Of a DNA stretch of 47,949 nt, positions 35,253-43,908 are shown one piece after another (within the stretch, counting starts at the first letter, position 1; each line of letters begins with the position of its first letter). The notes below the pieces were generated by a model. That model searched no databases. It worked only from the letters and a program-made list of their open reading frames with translations, and was not told where the DNA came from. The DNA is taken from positions 1-47,949 of the forward strand of contig JACPUD010000073.1 in the NCBI GenBank assembly GCA_016192435.1, in the 5' to 3' direction. Both the position numbers and the translations under genes were made by a program. Source of the DNA: Rhodocyclales bacterium. Its GTDB lineage: Bacteria > Pseudomonadota > Gammaproteobacteria > Burkholderiales > Rhodocyclaceae.

Positions 35253-38200
35253 TCAGGCCAGCGGCTGGAACAGCACGTCGAGGTCGCTGGCGGTGATCAG
35301 GTGGCCGCCGCCTTCGCCGCTCTCGCCGCCCTGCTTCAGCAACTGGTCGGCGAGACCGCGCTTGCGATTCTGCAGGGCGAGGATCTTTTCTTCCACGGTA
35401 CCCTGGGTCATCAGCTTGTAGACGAATACCGGCTTGTCCTGGCCGATGCGGTGCGCGCGCGCCGTGGCCTGCTCCTCGACCGCCGGGTTCCACCAGGGAT
35501 CGTAGTGGATCACGGTGTCGGCGGCGGTCAGGTTGAGGCCGGTGCCGCCGGCCTTGAGGCTGATCAGGAACAGCGGCACGCGGCCTTCCTGAAAATCCTT
35601 GATCGGGGTCTCGCGGTCGCGGGTCTGGCCGGTGAGCCGGGCGTACTGGATGCCGCGCTTTTCGAGCTCGAGTTCGATCAATCCCAGCATTGAGGTGAAT
35701 TGCGAGAACAGCAGCACCTTGCGGCCTTCGTCGAGTAATTCATCGAGCATTTCCATGAGGGTCGCCAGCTTGGCCGAATGGGCGTGGCCCTTCTTCACCA
35801 GCGCCTCGGCGGCCGGCAGCTTGACCAGGCGCGGATCGCAGCAGATCTGTCGCAGCTTCAACAGCGCGTCGAAGATCATGATCTGGCTGCGGCCGACGCC
35901 CTGTTCGGTCAGCACCAGGCGCAGCTTGCGGTCGAAGGCCACGCGCAGCGATTCGTAGAGGTCGCGCTGGCCGCCCTCGATCTCGACCCAGCGCACCATC
36001 TCGGTCCGCGGCGGCAGGTCCTTCAGCACCTGTTCCTTGGTCCGCCGCAGCAGGAAGGGCCGCACCCTCTCGCCCAGGCGCGTGCGCATGTCCTCCTCGC
36101 CGAGCTTTTCGATCGGGGTGCGGAACACCTGGGTAAAGCGCTTGGCATTGCCCAGCAGGCCCGGCATCAGGAAGTCGAATTGCGCCCAGAGCTCGCCCAG
36201 GTGGTTTTCCAGCGGCGTGCCGGTCAGCGACAAGCGATGGCGCGCCTGGAGGCTGCGCGCCACCTGGTGCGCCTGCGCCTTGGGATTCTTGATGAACTGC
36301 GCCTCGTCCATCACCAGCAGATGCCAGTCCTGCGCCAGCAGGGTTTCGCGGTCGCGCACCAGCAGCGGATAGGTGGTCAGCACCAGGTCGGCCTGGCCGA
36401 TCTCGCCGAAACGTTCGGCGCGGTCCTTGCCATGCAGGATCAGCACTTTCAGGTCGGGGGTGAATTGCGCGGCCTCGTCGCGCCAGTTGGCCATCAGGCT
36501 GGTGGTGGCGACCACCAGGCTGGGGCGGTCGGCGCGTCCCGAGGTTTTTTCCAGATGCAGGTGGGCCAGGGTCTGCACCGTCTTGCCCAGACCCATGTCG
36601 TCGGCCAGGATGCCGGCCAGCCCGTACTCGCGCAGGAACTGCAGCCAGTCGAGGCCGATCTGCTGGTAGGGGCGCAGCGTCGCGGTGAATCCGGGCGCCG
36701 GCTCGTGGCGCGTCATGCCGGAAAAATCGCGCAGACGGCGGCCCAGGTCGCGCAATTCCTCGCCGCCTATCCATTGCGTCGGCAAGTCGTCGAGCCCGGC
36801 CAGGGCGGCGGCGTTGTGGCGCGACAGGCGCGGCCGGTCTTCATCGAGAAATTCCAGCAGCGGCAAGAGCCAGGCCTTGAGCCGGCCGGCCGGCACCGGC
36901 AGAATGCGCCGCGCGTCGAGCGCCACGGGGAAGGTCTGGCTGTCTTCGAGGCCGCGCACCACGCCGAGCAGATCCGGCTGCTCGCGCAGCAGGCGCAAGA
37001 GCGGCGGCACCAGGCTCACGCGTTCGCCGGCAACGCGGACGCCGAGGTCGAGATCGAACCAGTCGCTGCCGACCGATTCCTCGACCGCGACGAACCAGTC
37101 TTCCGCCTGGGCAATGCAATAGGGGAAGTCCTCGGCAAACTCCACCGGGATTTCGCGGCGTTCCAGCGCCGGCACGCCCTCGTTGAGGAAGGAAAGCCAG
37201 CCGACGGCGTCGTTGCGCAGCGGCATCAGGCCATCCTCGGTTCCCTCCAGGCGCTGGTGATTTCCCAGGCTGCGTTGCCAACTTTCGAGCCCAATGGATT
37301 GCAGCAGACGCCAGACTTCGCCTTCCGCCTCCAGGTCGCGCTGCAGCGTCAGCCACTGGCCGTCCACGCGCTGCCGCATGAAGGGCGAAGGCCGTTCCAC
37401 GCCGATCACGCTCAAGCCTTGCGGATAGTCGAAATGCAGCACGGCCAGCGCCAGTTCGTCGTGCAGGCGATTCAGCGCGAGGTGGCGGAAACGGCCCTGG
37501 GTCAGCACCAGGCGCGCGCTCGGCTTGCCCGCGGCGACGGCCTCCGGTGCATCGGGCAGCGGCAAGGGCACTTGCCGCTCGCGCGCCAGTTGCGCCAGTC
37601 GCTGGCGCACCATGGGCGCGTCCGCTTCGTTGAGCGGCGGCGCCTGCAGCAGTTGCTGCAGCAAATGCGCGGACAGTTGCGACTGCAATTCGCCGACCAT
37701 GCGGCCCGCCGTGTCCAGATAGAACGGCGGCGAGGTCGGGATCATCTGCAGTTCCGGCGGCAGATCGAAGCTCAGTTGTTGCAGGCCGGCCGAGTTGTGG
37801 GTCCACAACAATCCGAGCGGCCGCGGCGCGCCGGTCGCAAGCGGCAGCTCGACCAGGCCGTCGAGATACAGGCGACCGGTGCGCAAGGCCAGCCGCAACA
37901 GCAGGGCACCGGTCTCGCCGCTGAGGTCCACGGCTTCGTTGTAGAAGTAGCCGCCGCCGGCCTGCAGTGCCAGGAACAGGCGCAAGGGCGGAATATCCTC
38001 GTCGAGGATGAAATCGCGATGACTGCGCGCAGCACCCAGGTCGTAGGGCTGCGGCCGGTAGATCGCCGGTTTGCCGAAGCCGCCTTTTTTCAGCGGCCGG
38101 CTCTTGCCCAGGGAAAGACTGGGCGCGGTGCCCGGCTGCAGCAGATACACCACCCGCGGCTGGGAGCGCAGCGGCGTCGGCTTGGGCATTTCCGGCTTGT

Positions 38201-38615
38201 CGAGGGAACCCAGCCAGTCGAGCGCCGCGGCACTGGGTTCCGGGTAGTCGCCCTGCTGCCCCTGGATCGCGCCGCCGTGCCCGAACAGGCCGCCAAGATC
38301 CGCACTCTGCTGCAGTATCTGCAACACCGCCACGACATGCTTGCAGTTCTCCTGCATGGGGCACATGCAGGAGTTGTCGACATCGACAATCGCACCGCCC
38401 GGATCGGTTTCCAGCCACAGATCGACTTCGTAGGGACGCTTGCGGCTGCCCTGAACCTCGGCTTCGACGTGAATTTCGTCCGTTGCGTGCTCGACGCGCT
38501 TGACGCGCACGCGCCCTTCCGCTGCGTAGGCCGCGCCGCGTTGCAGAGTTCCGCTGTCGAAGCGGTCAAGCAGCTCGCCTTGCGGCAAGTCAGCAGAAAT
38601 GGGCTTGGCGGGCAT
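35253..38615 (-). CDS. SNF2-family helicase with N-terminal SWIM zinc finger
   Basis: 1120-residue DEAD-like superfamily 2 protein. The SWIM zinc finger has ligands Cys83, Cys85, Cys91 and His93. A long middle region of about 450 residues is typical of the bacterial SWIM-SNF2 group. The ATPase core has Walker A DDMGLGKTVQTL, the DEAQ box in VMDEAQFIKNPKAQ, SLTGTPLENHLGELW, and the C-terminal lobe with FSQFTSML, KAGGTGLNLTAAD and ARAHRIGQDKPV. It should be a dsDNA-stimulated ATPase acting on nucleoprotein complexes, by homology to SNF2 proteins. Its biological role in bacteria is largely unassigned. No restriction or defence genes adjoin it. Confidence 0.92.
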   Translation of the reverse strand: MPAKPISADLPQGELLDRFDSGTLQRGAAYAAEGRVRVKRVEHATDEIHVEAEVQGSRKRPYEVDLWLETDPGGAIVDVDNSCMCPMQENCKHVVAVLQILQQSADLGGLFGHGGAIQGQQGDYPEPSAAALDWLGSLDKPEMPKPTPLRSQPRVVYLLQPGTAPSLSLGKSRPLKKGGFGKPAIYRPQPYDLGAARSHRDFILDEDIPPLRLFLALQAGGGYFYNEAVDLSGETGALLLRLALRTGRLYLDGLVELPLATGAPRPLGLLWTHNSAGLQQLSFDLPPELQMIPTSPPFYLDTAGRMVGELQSQLSAHLLQQLLQAPPLNEADAPMVRQRLAQLARERQVPLPLPDAPEAVAAGKPSARLVLTQGRFRHLALNRLHDELALAVLHFDYPQGLSVIGVERPSPFMRQRVDGQWLTLQRDLEAEGEVWRLLQSIGLESWQRSLGNHQRLEGTEDGLMPLRNDAVGWLSFLNEGVPALERREIPVEFAEDFPYCIAQAEDWFVAVEESVGSDWFDLDLGVRVAGERVSLVPPLLRLLREQPDLLGVVRGLEDSQTFPVALDARRILPVPAGRLKAWLLPLLEFLDEDRPRLSRHNAAALAGLDDLPTQWIGGEELRDLGRRLRDFSGMTRHEPAPGFTATLRPYQQIGLDWLQFLREYGLAGILADDMGLGKTVQTLAHLHLEKTSGRADRPSLVVATTSLMANWRDEAAQFTPDLKVLILHGKDRAERFGEIGQADLVLTTYPLLVRDRETLLAQDWHLLVMDEAQFIKNPKAQAHQVARSLQARHRLSLTGTPLENHLGELWAQFDFLMPGLLGNAKRFTQVFRTPIEKLGEEDMRTRLGERVRPFLLRRTKEQVLKDLPPRTEMVRWVEIEGGQRDLYESLRVAFDRKLRLVLTEQGVGRSQIMIFDALLKLRQICCDPRLVKLPAAEALVKKGHAHSAKLATLMEMLDELLDEGRKVLLFSQFTSMLGLIELELEKRGIQYARLTGQTRDRETPIKDFQEGRVPLFLISLKAGGTGLNLTAADTVIHYDPWWNPAVEEQATARAHRIGQDKPVFVYKLMTQGTVEEKILALQNRKRGLADQLLKQGGESGEGGGHLITASDLDVLFQPLA

Positions 38616-38907
38616 CCAAAGCAGTCATGGTCGAGGGGCGGCGACCTTAGCACATACCGCGCATCCTAAGTATTTCAATAACAGCGGCTATGTCCGACGA
38701 CAGGTGTTGCACGCCAGCCGGACGCCTCGCGACGGCGATCCGTCAAACTCCGATTACTTTTTTCAACCAATTGATAAAAATATGTTTTTGCTGAATCGAC
38801 AGGAATTTCGTTTAGGCTATCCGGCAAATTCAATAGCGCCTGCGGCGGCCATTTTTTTGGCTGCAGCGCCGGCCTTCCCGACCGCCAACCGACACCCGAT
38901 CCTGCCC
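38616..38907. other. AT-rich divergent intergenic region
   Basis: 292 bases between the helicase and the moxR-like gene. The stretch at about 38750-38830 is markedly richer in A and T than the rest of the window and probably holds the promoter of the moxR unit. TTGCTG and, 17 bases later, TTTAGG are a weak -35/-10 pair. No gene or strong palindrome was seen. Confidence 0.4.
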
Positions 38908-39960
38908 ATGCGCCCCGCCCAACTCTTTTTCGTCCTCGAACGCGAATTCCTCAGCACTGCCGATGGCCATCACACGCCGGTCATGCTTTGGGGTCCGCCC
39001 GGCGTCGGCAAGTCGCAGATCGTGGCCCAGGTCGCCGCGCGCAATGCCGCCCCGGTGATCGACATCCGCCTGTCGCAGATGGAGCCCTCGGACCTGCGCG
39101 GGATTCCCTTCCGCGTCGGCAACACGGTCGAGTGGGCGGTGCCGGCCCTGCTGCCCGATGCCGAGCGCCACGGCGCGCGCGGCGTGCTGTTCCTCGACGA
39201 GATCACCTCGGCGCCGCCCGCCGTGGCCGCCGCCGCCTACCAGTTGATCCTCGATCGGCGCCTCGGCGAATACCGCATCCCCGACGGCTGGGCGATCTTC
39301 GCCGCCGGCAACCGCCAGGGCGACCGCGGCGTCACTTACGCCATGCCGGCGCCGCTGGCCAACCGCTTCTCGCACTTCGAGGTCGAGGTCAACCTCGACG
39401 ACTGGGCCTCATGGGCCTACGCCAACGGCATCGACGAGCGCCTGGTCGGCTTCCTGCGCTTCAAGCCCGAGCTGATATTCAATTTCGATCCGGCGCGCAC
39501 CCTGGCCGGCGAAATGGCTTTCCCCAGCCCGCGTTCCTGGGAGTTCGCCCATCGCGCCCTGAAGAAGTTCGGCGACCATCCGGAAATGCTCGCCGGCGCG
39601 CTGGCGGCCTGCGTCGGCCACGCCGCCGGGGTCGAATGCGCGGCCTGGATCGAAAGCCTCGACCGGCTGCCGGATCTCGACGCCATCGTCGAGGGCCGCG
39701 ACGCCGCGGTGCCAGCCGAAATCGACCTGCAGTACGCCGTGGCCGCCGCACTGGCCGGCCGCGCCCTGCGCGCCAGGGACACGCCCCAGGCGCCGCAGGT
39801 CTGGGGCCACATCCTCGACTATGCGCAGCGCCTGCCGCTCAGGGAGATGGGCGTGATGCTGGTGTCCGACATGCATCGCGGCATCGGTTCGAAACTGTTC
39901 GCCGTGCCGCAGTTCGCCGGCTGGGCCAAGGCCGTGGCCGACGTCATGCTCTATGAGTGA
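38908..39960 (+). CDS. MoxR-type AAA+ ATPase
   Basis: About 350 residues. Walker A GPPGVGKS at 29-36, Walker B GVLFLDEITSAPP, sensor region IFAAGNRQGDRG, and ANRFSHFEVE typical of MoxR proteins, which act as chaperones loading metal or cofactor onto partners, usually together with a VWA protein. The ATG at 38908 begins where the family begins; the frame is open further upstream but with unrelated composition. The stop overlaps the next gene by 8 bases, so the ATPase and VWA protein are translationally coupled. Confidence 0.9.
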   Translation: MRPAQLFFVLEREFLSTADGHHTPVMLWGPPGVGKSQIVAQVAARNAAPVIDIRLSQMEPSDLRGIPFRVGNTVEWAVPALLPDAERHGARGVLFLDEITSAPPAVAAAAYQLILDRRLGEYRIPDGWAIFAAGNRQGDRGVTYAMPAPLANRFSHFEVEVNLDDWASWAYANGIDERLVGFLRFKPELIFNFDPARTLAGEMAFPSPRSWEFAHRALKKFGDHPEMLAGALAACVGHAAGVECAAWIESLDRLPDLDAIVEGRDAAVPAEIDLQYAVAAALAGRALRARDTPQAPQVWGHILDYAQRLPLREMGVMLVSDMHRGIGSKLFAVPQFAGWAKAVADVMLYE

Positions 39961-41233
39961 GGTCGTCGCTACGCAGGCCGCCGACGCCGCGGCAAGGCTC
40001 GCCGCGGCGCGGGCGAAACTGATCCTCGACCAGCCCTTTCTCGGCGCGCTGGTGCTGCGCCTGCCGCTGGCCGCGGCCGGCCCCTGGTGCCGCACCACGG
40101 CGACCGACGCGCGCAAACTGTACTTCAACCCGCAGTGGATAGCCGCACTGAGCAGTGGCGAAGTCCAGTTCGCCCTGGCGCACGAGGCGCTGCACTGCGC
40201 GCTCGGCCATTTCGCCCGGCGCGGCCACCGCGTGCAACGCCTGTGGGACCTGGCCTGCGATTTCGCGATCAACCCGCTGCTGCTCGACGAAGGCCTCAAG
40301 CCGCCGCTGGGCGCGCAGGTGCTCGACCTCTACCGCGGCATGGCGGCTGAGGAGATCTATCCCTGCCTCGACGACAGCCTCGACCAGGACACCCTGGACG
40401 ACCATGCCTGGGACGGCGACGAGGGGGGCCGGGGCGGTCAGGACGAAAACCAGAACGGTAATGCAGGCAGCGGCACCGGCAGCGCGGTCGCCGCGCCCGC
40501 CGATGGTGATGGCGTAACATCGCCAAGAGTTGACGGTGGCGACACGGCGCGAGAACTGCAGGAAAGTCCACCACCGCCCCTCACCGCCAGGGAAAAGCAG
40601 CAGTTACAACAGCAGTGGCAGCGCCATCTGGCCGGCGCAGCGCAGCGCGCCCGCGAGGCCGGCAAGCTCTCGGGCAGCCTGGCGCGGCTCGTGGAATCCG
40701 CGCTGGCGCCCCAGGTATCCTGGCGCGCCGCGCTGGCGCAATATCTCTCGCAGGCCGCGCGCGACGACTACAGTTGGCTGCGGCCGTCGCGGCGCAGCGA
40801 CGGATCCTCGGGCGAGGTGATCTGGCCGAGTCTGCGCAGCCATGCCGGCGACATCTTCGTTGCGCTCGACACCTCGGGCTCGATCGCCGCCGCCGACCTG
40901 GCGCAGTTCGTCGGCGAACTCAACGCGATCAAGGGCACGCTGCCGGTGCGCATCACGCTGCTGGCCTGCGATGCGGCGCTGGCGCCGGATGCGCCCTGGG
41001 TCTGCGAGCCCTGGCAGGAACTGCGCCTGCCGCGCAAGTTCGAAGGCGGCGGCGGCACCGCCTTCGCCCCGGTATTCGACTGGATAGAGCGCGCAGGCGC
41101 GCATCCCGATGCGCTGGTGTATTTCAGCGACGGCCAGGCCGAATTTCCCGAACTGGCACCCCACTACCCGGTGCTGTGGCTGATCAAGGGCCAGGCGCCG
41201 GTGCCATGGGGCCGGAGGATCCAGCTCAATTGA
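39953..41233 (+). CDS. VWA-domain protein with N-terminal metallopeptidase-like domain
   Basis: 426 residues. The N-terminal domain resembles the putative metallopeptidase DUF2201 and carries HEALH (77-81), a full HExxH zinc motif, with His86 nearby. An acidic, Gly/Asp-rich linker about 145-200 follows. The C-terminal VWA domain has the metal-ion-dependent adhesion motif DTSGSI from Asp306, and YFSDGQAEFPE. Together with the overlapping MoxR ATPase this is a MoxR-VWA pair, known to assemble or activate target enzymes. Whether the HExxH motif cuts protein is not known. The following gene starts at its stop codon. Confidence 0.9.
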   Translation: MSEVVATQAADAAARLAAARAKLILDQPFLGALVLRLPLAAAGPWCRTTATDARKLYFNPQWIAALSSGEVQFALAHEALHCALGHFARRGHRVQRLWDLACDFAINPLLLDEGLKPPLGAQVLDLYRGMAAEEIYPCLDDSLDQDTLDDHAWDGDEGGRGGQDENQNGNAGSGTGSAVAAPADGDGVTSPRVDGGDTARELQESPPPPLTAREKQQLQQQWQRHLAGAAQRAREAGKLSGSLARLVESALAPQVSWRAALAQYLSQAARDDYSWLRPSRRSDGSSGEVIWPSLRSHAGDIFVALDTSGSIAAADLAQFVGELNAIKGTLPVRITLLACDAALAPDAPWVCEPWQELRLPRKFEGGGGTAFAPVFDWIERAGAHPDALVYFSDGQAEFPELAPHYPVLWLIKGQAPVPWGRRIQLN

Positions 41234-42270
41234 AAGCCGTCGACCTGGCCCCCGAGGACGCGCTGCGCCTCAACGTGCTGCTGGCCGGCGAACTTCATGC
41301 CGTGCGCATCGACGAAGGCGCGATGATCCTCTACGCCCTGACGCCGAAAGGCGAGGCGAAAATCAGCCTGCATCGCAACTGCCGTCCCGATCTGTACGCC
41401 ATGCGCGTGCGCGAACTGCTCGGCGGCCATGCGCTCGGCTCGCCCGGCGGCTACCCGGTGCACCTGCGGCGCTGGACGCGCACGGGCCACGCCAGCCCGA
41501 AAAATCTCGCAGCCCTGCTCAAACTCGGCGAACCCGAGGCGGTCACCGCCGTGGCGCTGGCGCCGACGCTCAGCGACGAACTGGCGCGCCGCGCCTGGTG
41601 GGCGCTGCCGACCATGGAGGTGGCGCGCTACATGCTCGGCCATGCCGCCGTGCGCGCGGGCGCGATGGGCCCGATCCTGGCCGGCTTCCTGATCGAGCAC
41701 CTGGCCTTCGAGGAAGACCCGGTGCTGGCGATGAACTCGATCCGCGCCGTGATCGGTGCCGGCCTGCTCGACGCCGCGGCCAGCGAACAACTTTGGGCCA
41801 AGGCCAGGCGCCGCCCGCACTATTACGTCGGCTTTCTCGAACACCGGCCCGATGCCCTGCCGGCCGGCGCGGAACTCCCTCTTTCGGCGGAGCTGCAGGC
41901 GCGCGTGGCGGCCGGCGACCCCTGGGCACTGCAGTTGGCGCGCTGCCGTGCGGCGAGCGGGCAGAGCTTTCTTGCCGCGGCCGAACTGGTGCTCGAAAAA
42001 CCGTCAGCGCACGAGACCGTGTATCTGCTGCTCGACATCCTCGGCAATTACTTCGCGCCCTTGCGCGAACTCGAAATCCCGGCCGACCTGTCCGCGGAGC
42101 CGGGTCGCGAAATCGAAGCCATGGCCGCCCTCGCGCACCTTTCGAACGAGGCCGCGATGCCCATCCTGACGCGAACCACCGCGATCGGACCGCTGATGCG
42201 GCGCCATCTCGAACCGCTGTTCGCCCCGATCTTCGGACACATCCGGGTGCTGCGCGGAGTCGCTCGATGA
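41230..42270 (+). CDS. dsrS: DsrS-like protein
   Basis: About 346 residues. The sequence (LRLNVLLAGELHAVRIDEG, GSPGGYPVHLRRWTRTG, DELARRAWWALPTMEVARYM) matches my recollection of DsrS, a cytoplasmic protein of unknown activity encoded at the end of the dsr sulfur-oxidation cluster in Allochromatium vinosum. No Cys motif, membrane segment or catalytic signature stands out; the middle is helical and could be HEAT-like. No other dsr gene is visible here. I chose the TTG at 41230, which overlaps the VWA stop and follows a GGAGG 11 bases upstream; an ATG at 41206 is the alternative. It is the third gene of the MoxR-VWA unit. Family name from memory; confirm by profile search. Confidence 0.6.
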   Translation: MKAVDLAPEDALRLNVLLAGELHAVRIDEGAMILYALTPKGEAKISLHRNCRPDLYAMRVRELLGGHALGSPGGYPVHLRRWTRTGHASPKNLAALLKLGEPEAVTAVALAPTLSDELARRAWWALPTMEVARYMLGHAAVRAGAMGPILAGFLIEHLAFEEDPVLAMNSIRAVIGAGLLDAAASEQLWAKARRRPHYYVGFLEHRPDALPAGAELPLSAELQARVAAGDPWALQLARCRAASGQSFLAAAELVLEKPSAHETVYLLLDILGNYFAPLRELEIPADLSAEPGREIEAMAALAHLSNEAAMPILTRTTAIGPLMRRHLEPLFAPIFGHIRVLRGVAR

Positions 42271-42338
42271 GGGGCGAACCGGATAGCCGCGAGCGAATAG
42301 CGCATAGCCGCTAACCACCCGACGCCCATAGAGTTTCT

Positions 42339-42365
42339 GCATGCGATTGATCGCAAGCGCTTTTT
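42339..42365 (+). terminator. Probable intrinsic terminator after the dsrS-like gene
   Basis: GC-A-TGCGAT and ATCGCA-A-GC fold into a short hairpin followed by GCTTTTT (T run at 42361-42365), 69 bases after the stop of the dsrS-like gene and upstream of the nickel operator. Confidence 0.4.
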
Positions 42366-42394
42366 GACGCGCCGCCGACCGGGCATGGATTTTG

Positions 42395-42419
42395 TATGAA
42401 GTTTTCACTAGACTTCATA
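42395..42419. promoter_or_regulatory. NikR-like nickel operator upstream of the nickel permease
   Basis: A perfect inverted repeat, TATGAAGT (42395-42402) and ACTTCATA (42412-42419) with a 9-base spacer, lies 27 bases before the permease ATG. The outer TATGA/TCATA arms resemble the E. coli NikR site GTATGA-N16-TCATAC, though the spacing here is one base shorter. nikR itself is encoded 1.5 kb away, so repression of nickel uptake at high nickel is inferred. Confidence 0.7.
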
Positions 42420-42445
42420 TCGCACCCATTGAAAGGCCCGCGCCG

Positions 42446-43267
42446 ATGGAAAGCCTCAACGAATGGATCGCCCTGCTCGCCCTGGTCTTCGTCCTCGGCG
42501 CCAAGCACGGTCTCGACGCCGACCACCTCGCCACCATCGACGGCCTGACGCGCCATAACCTGCGTTTTGCCCCGGCGCGCGCGCGCTGGTGCGGTTCGCT
42601 GTTCTCCCTCGGGCATGGCGCCGTGGTTATGCTGATCGCGCTCGGCGTCGGCCTGGCATCCAGCGCCTGGCAAGTGCCGGCGTGGATGGAGGACTTCGGC
42701 ACCTGGATTTCGATCGGCTTCCTGACCCTGCTGGGCTGCCTCAACCTGCGCGCCGTGCTGACCGCGCCGGCCGACGCGATGGTGGCCGCCGTCGGCATCA
42801 AGGCCGGCCTGCTGCACCGCCTGCAGGCCACTTCGCATCCGCTGGCGATCGCCGCCGTCGGCGCGCTGTTCGCGCTGTCCTTCGACACCCTGAGCCAGGC
42901 CGCGCTGTTTGCCGTCACCGCCACCCAGCATGGCGGCATCGCCCATGCCCTGATGCTGGGCCTGGCGTTCACCGCCGGCATGCTGCTGGCCGACAGCGCC
43001 AACGGCCTGTGGATCGCGCGGCTGCTGCGCCGTGCCGACCACCGCGCGCGCATCGCCTCGCGCGTCATGGGCCTGATGGTCGCCGCGATCAGTTTTGCGG
43101 TGGCCGGTTTCGGCCTGGCACGCTGGCTGCGCGCCGATGTCTCGCAATGGTATGAAGGCAAGGAACTGCTGGTGGGGGTCGCGGTCATCGTCCTGCTCGG
43201 CGCCAGTTTCCTGGTCGGCAACCGGCTGGCGCGCGACACGCGGCTGGCCGCGGGCACGGCGAACTAA
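42446..43267 (+). CDS. HoxN/NiCoT-family nickel permease
   Basis: 273-residue inner-membrane transporter, shorter than the roughly 330-350 of HoxN. The nickel-binding signature KHGLDADHLATIDGL lies in the first helices (HxxxxDH pattern), followed by SLFSLGHGAVV, ALFALSFDTLSQAALFA and GMLLADSANGLWIARL, the other three conserved NiCoT motifs. About seven hydrophobic helices are visible. It supplies nickel for the hydrogenase encoded 2.3 kb downstream. The ATG at 42446 follows AAAGG by 8 bases. A palindromic NikR-like operator precedes it. Confidence 0.9.
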   Translation: MESLNEWIALLALVFVLGAKHGLDADHLATIDGLTRHNLRFAPARARWCGSLFSLGHGAVVMLIALGVGLASSAWQVPAWMEDFGTWISIGFLTLLGCLNLRAVLTAPADAMVAAVGIKAGLLHRLQATSHPLAIAAVGALFALSFDTLSQAALFAVTATQHGGIAHALMLGLAFTAGMLLADSANGLWIARLLRRADHRARIASRVMGLMVAAISFAVAGFGLARWLRADVSQWYEGKELLVGVAVIVLLGASFLVGNRLARDTRLAAGTAN

Positions 43268-43274
43268 TGCGGCT

Positions 43275-43907
43275 TCAGTCGAGTTCGACCAGGCCTCGCG
43301 GCGTGCGAATGTAGGCCACGAGTTGCGCCGGCTCCGCGGCGACGCAGGCATGCACGTCAAGGCGTGAACCCAGGCCGAGGCTGGCCAGCGCGGCCCGGAT
43401 GCGCGCCGGCTGCGGGTGGAAGCCCTCCAGCTTCATCAGCCGGCAGCCGGCATCGGGCAGGCGCTGTGCCGGATGAAACGGCACGTCCCACTGGATCAGC
43501 GTCGGCACCAGACCGTCGCCCGGCAGGCGCCCGTCGCCCGGCACGCTGATGCGCCAGCGGTAATCGCCGCGCTCCATGGGCAGGATCTCGCCGAGGTCTT
43601 CGCTGCTGGCGGCGGCATCGCGCACGATGTCGTCGCTGCGCGCCACCCAGTGCACCAGGCGCGGACGGTCTGGCGTCTGCGGGCTGTCGAGCGCGAACCA
43701 GCGCGGCCGGCCAGGAGGCGACGCGCTCGGGTCGATCGCGATCAATTCGAGGTAGAAGTTCTCGCCCAGACCCAGCAGGCGATTGTGGGTGCCCATGCGC
43801 GCGTGTTTGCCGCCGGCGGCGAGAGTCACGCCGAGCTGCAGCTCCAGCCAGGCGGCACCGGCATCGAGGTCAGGCGCGGCGAAAACCAGGTGATCGGGAT
43901 CCGCCAC
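43275..43907 (-). CDS. VOC-superfamily (glyoxalase-like) protein
   Basis: 210 residues of the glyoxalase-like/VOC fold: PDHLVFAAPDLDAGAAWLE at the start, GTHNRLLGLGENFYLELIA in the first half, LVHWVARSDDI and the late QWDVPFHPA region. His and Glu residues in the metal positions (DHLVFA, YLELIA) are present, but the substrate is unknown. It starts one base after the nikR stop, so it is the last gene of the HD-nikR-VOC transcript. The stop faces the nickel permease stop seven bases away. A role in nickel or hydrogen metabolism would be a guess from position. Confidence 0.82.
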   Translation of the reverse strand: MADPDHLVFAAPDLDAGAAWLELQLGVTLAAGGKHARMGTHNRLLGLGENFYLELIAIDPSASPPGRPRWFALDSPQTPDRPRLVHWVARSDDIVRDAAASSEDLGEILPMERGDYRWRISVPGDGRLPGDGLVPTLIQWDVPFHPAQRLPDAGCRLMKLEGFHPQPARIRAALASLGLGSRLDVHACVAAEPAQLVAYIRTPRGLVELD

Positions 43908-43908
43908 G

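Noticed and set aside
35778..38669. A 963-codon open frame on the plus strand opposite the helicase gene
   Set aside because: Low-complexity, His/Gln/Arg-rich product with no family features; the minus strand encodes a full SWIM-SNF2 protein.
40615..41229. Upstream extension of the dsrS-like frame
   Set aside because: It overlaps the VWA coding sequence and has an Arg-rich composition unlike the rest.
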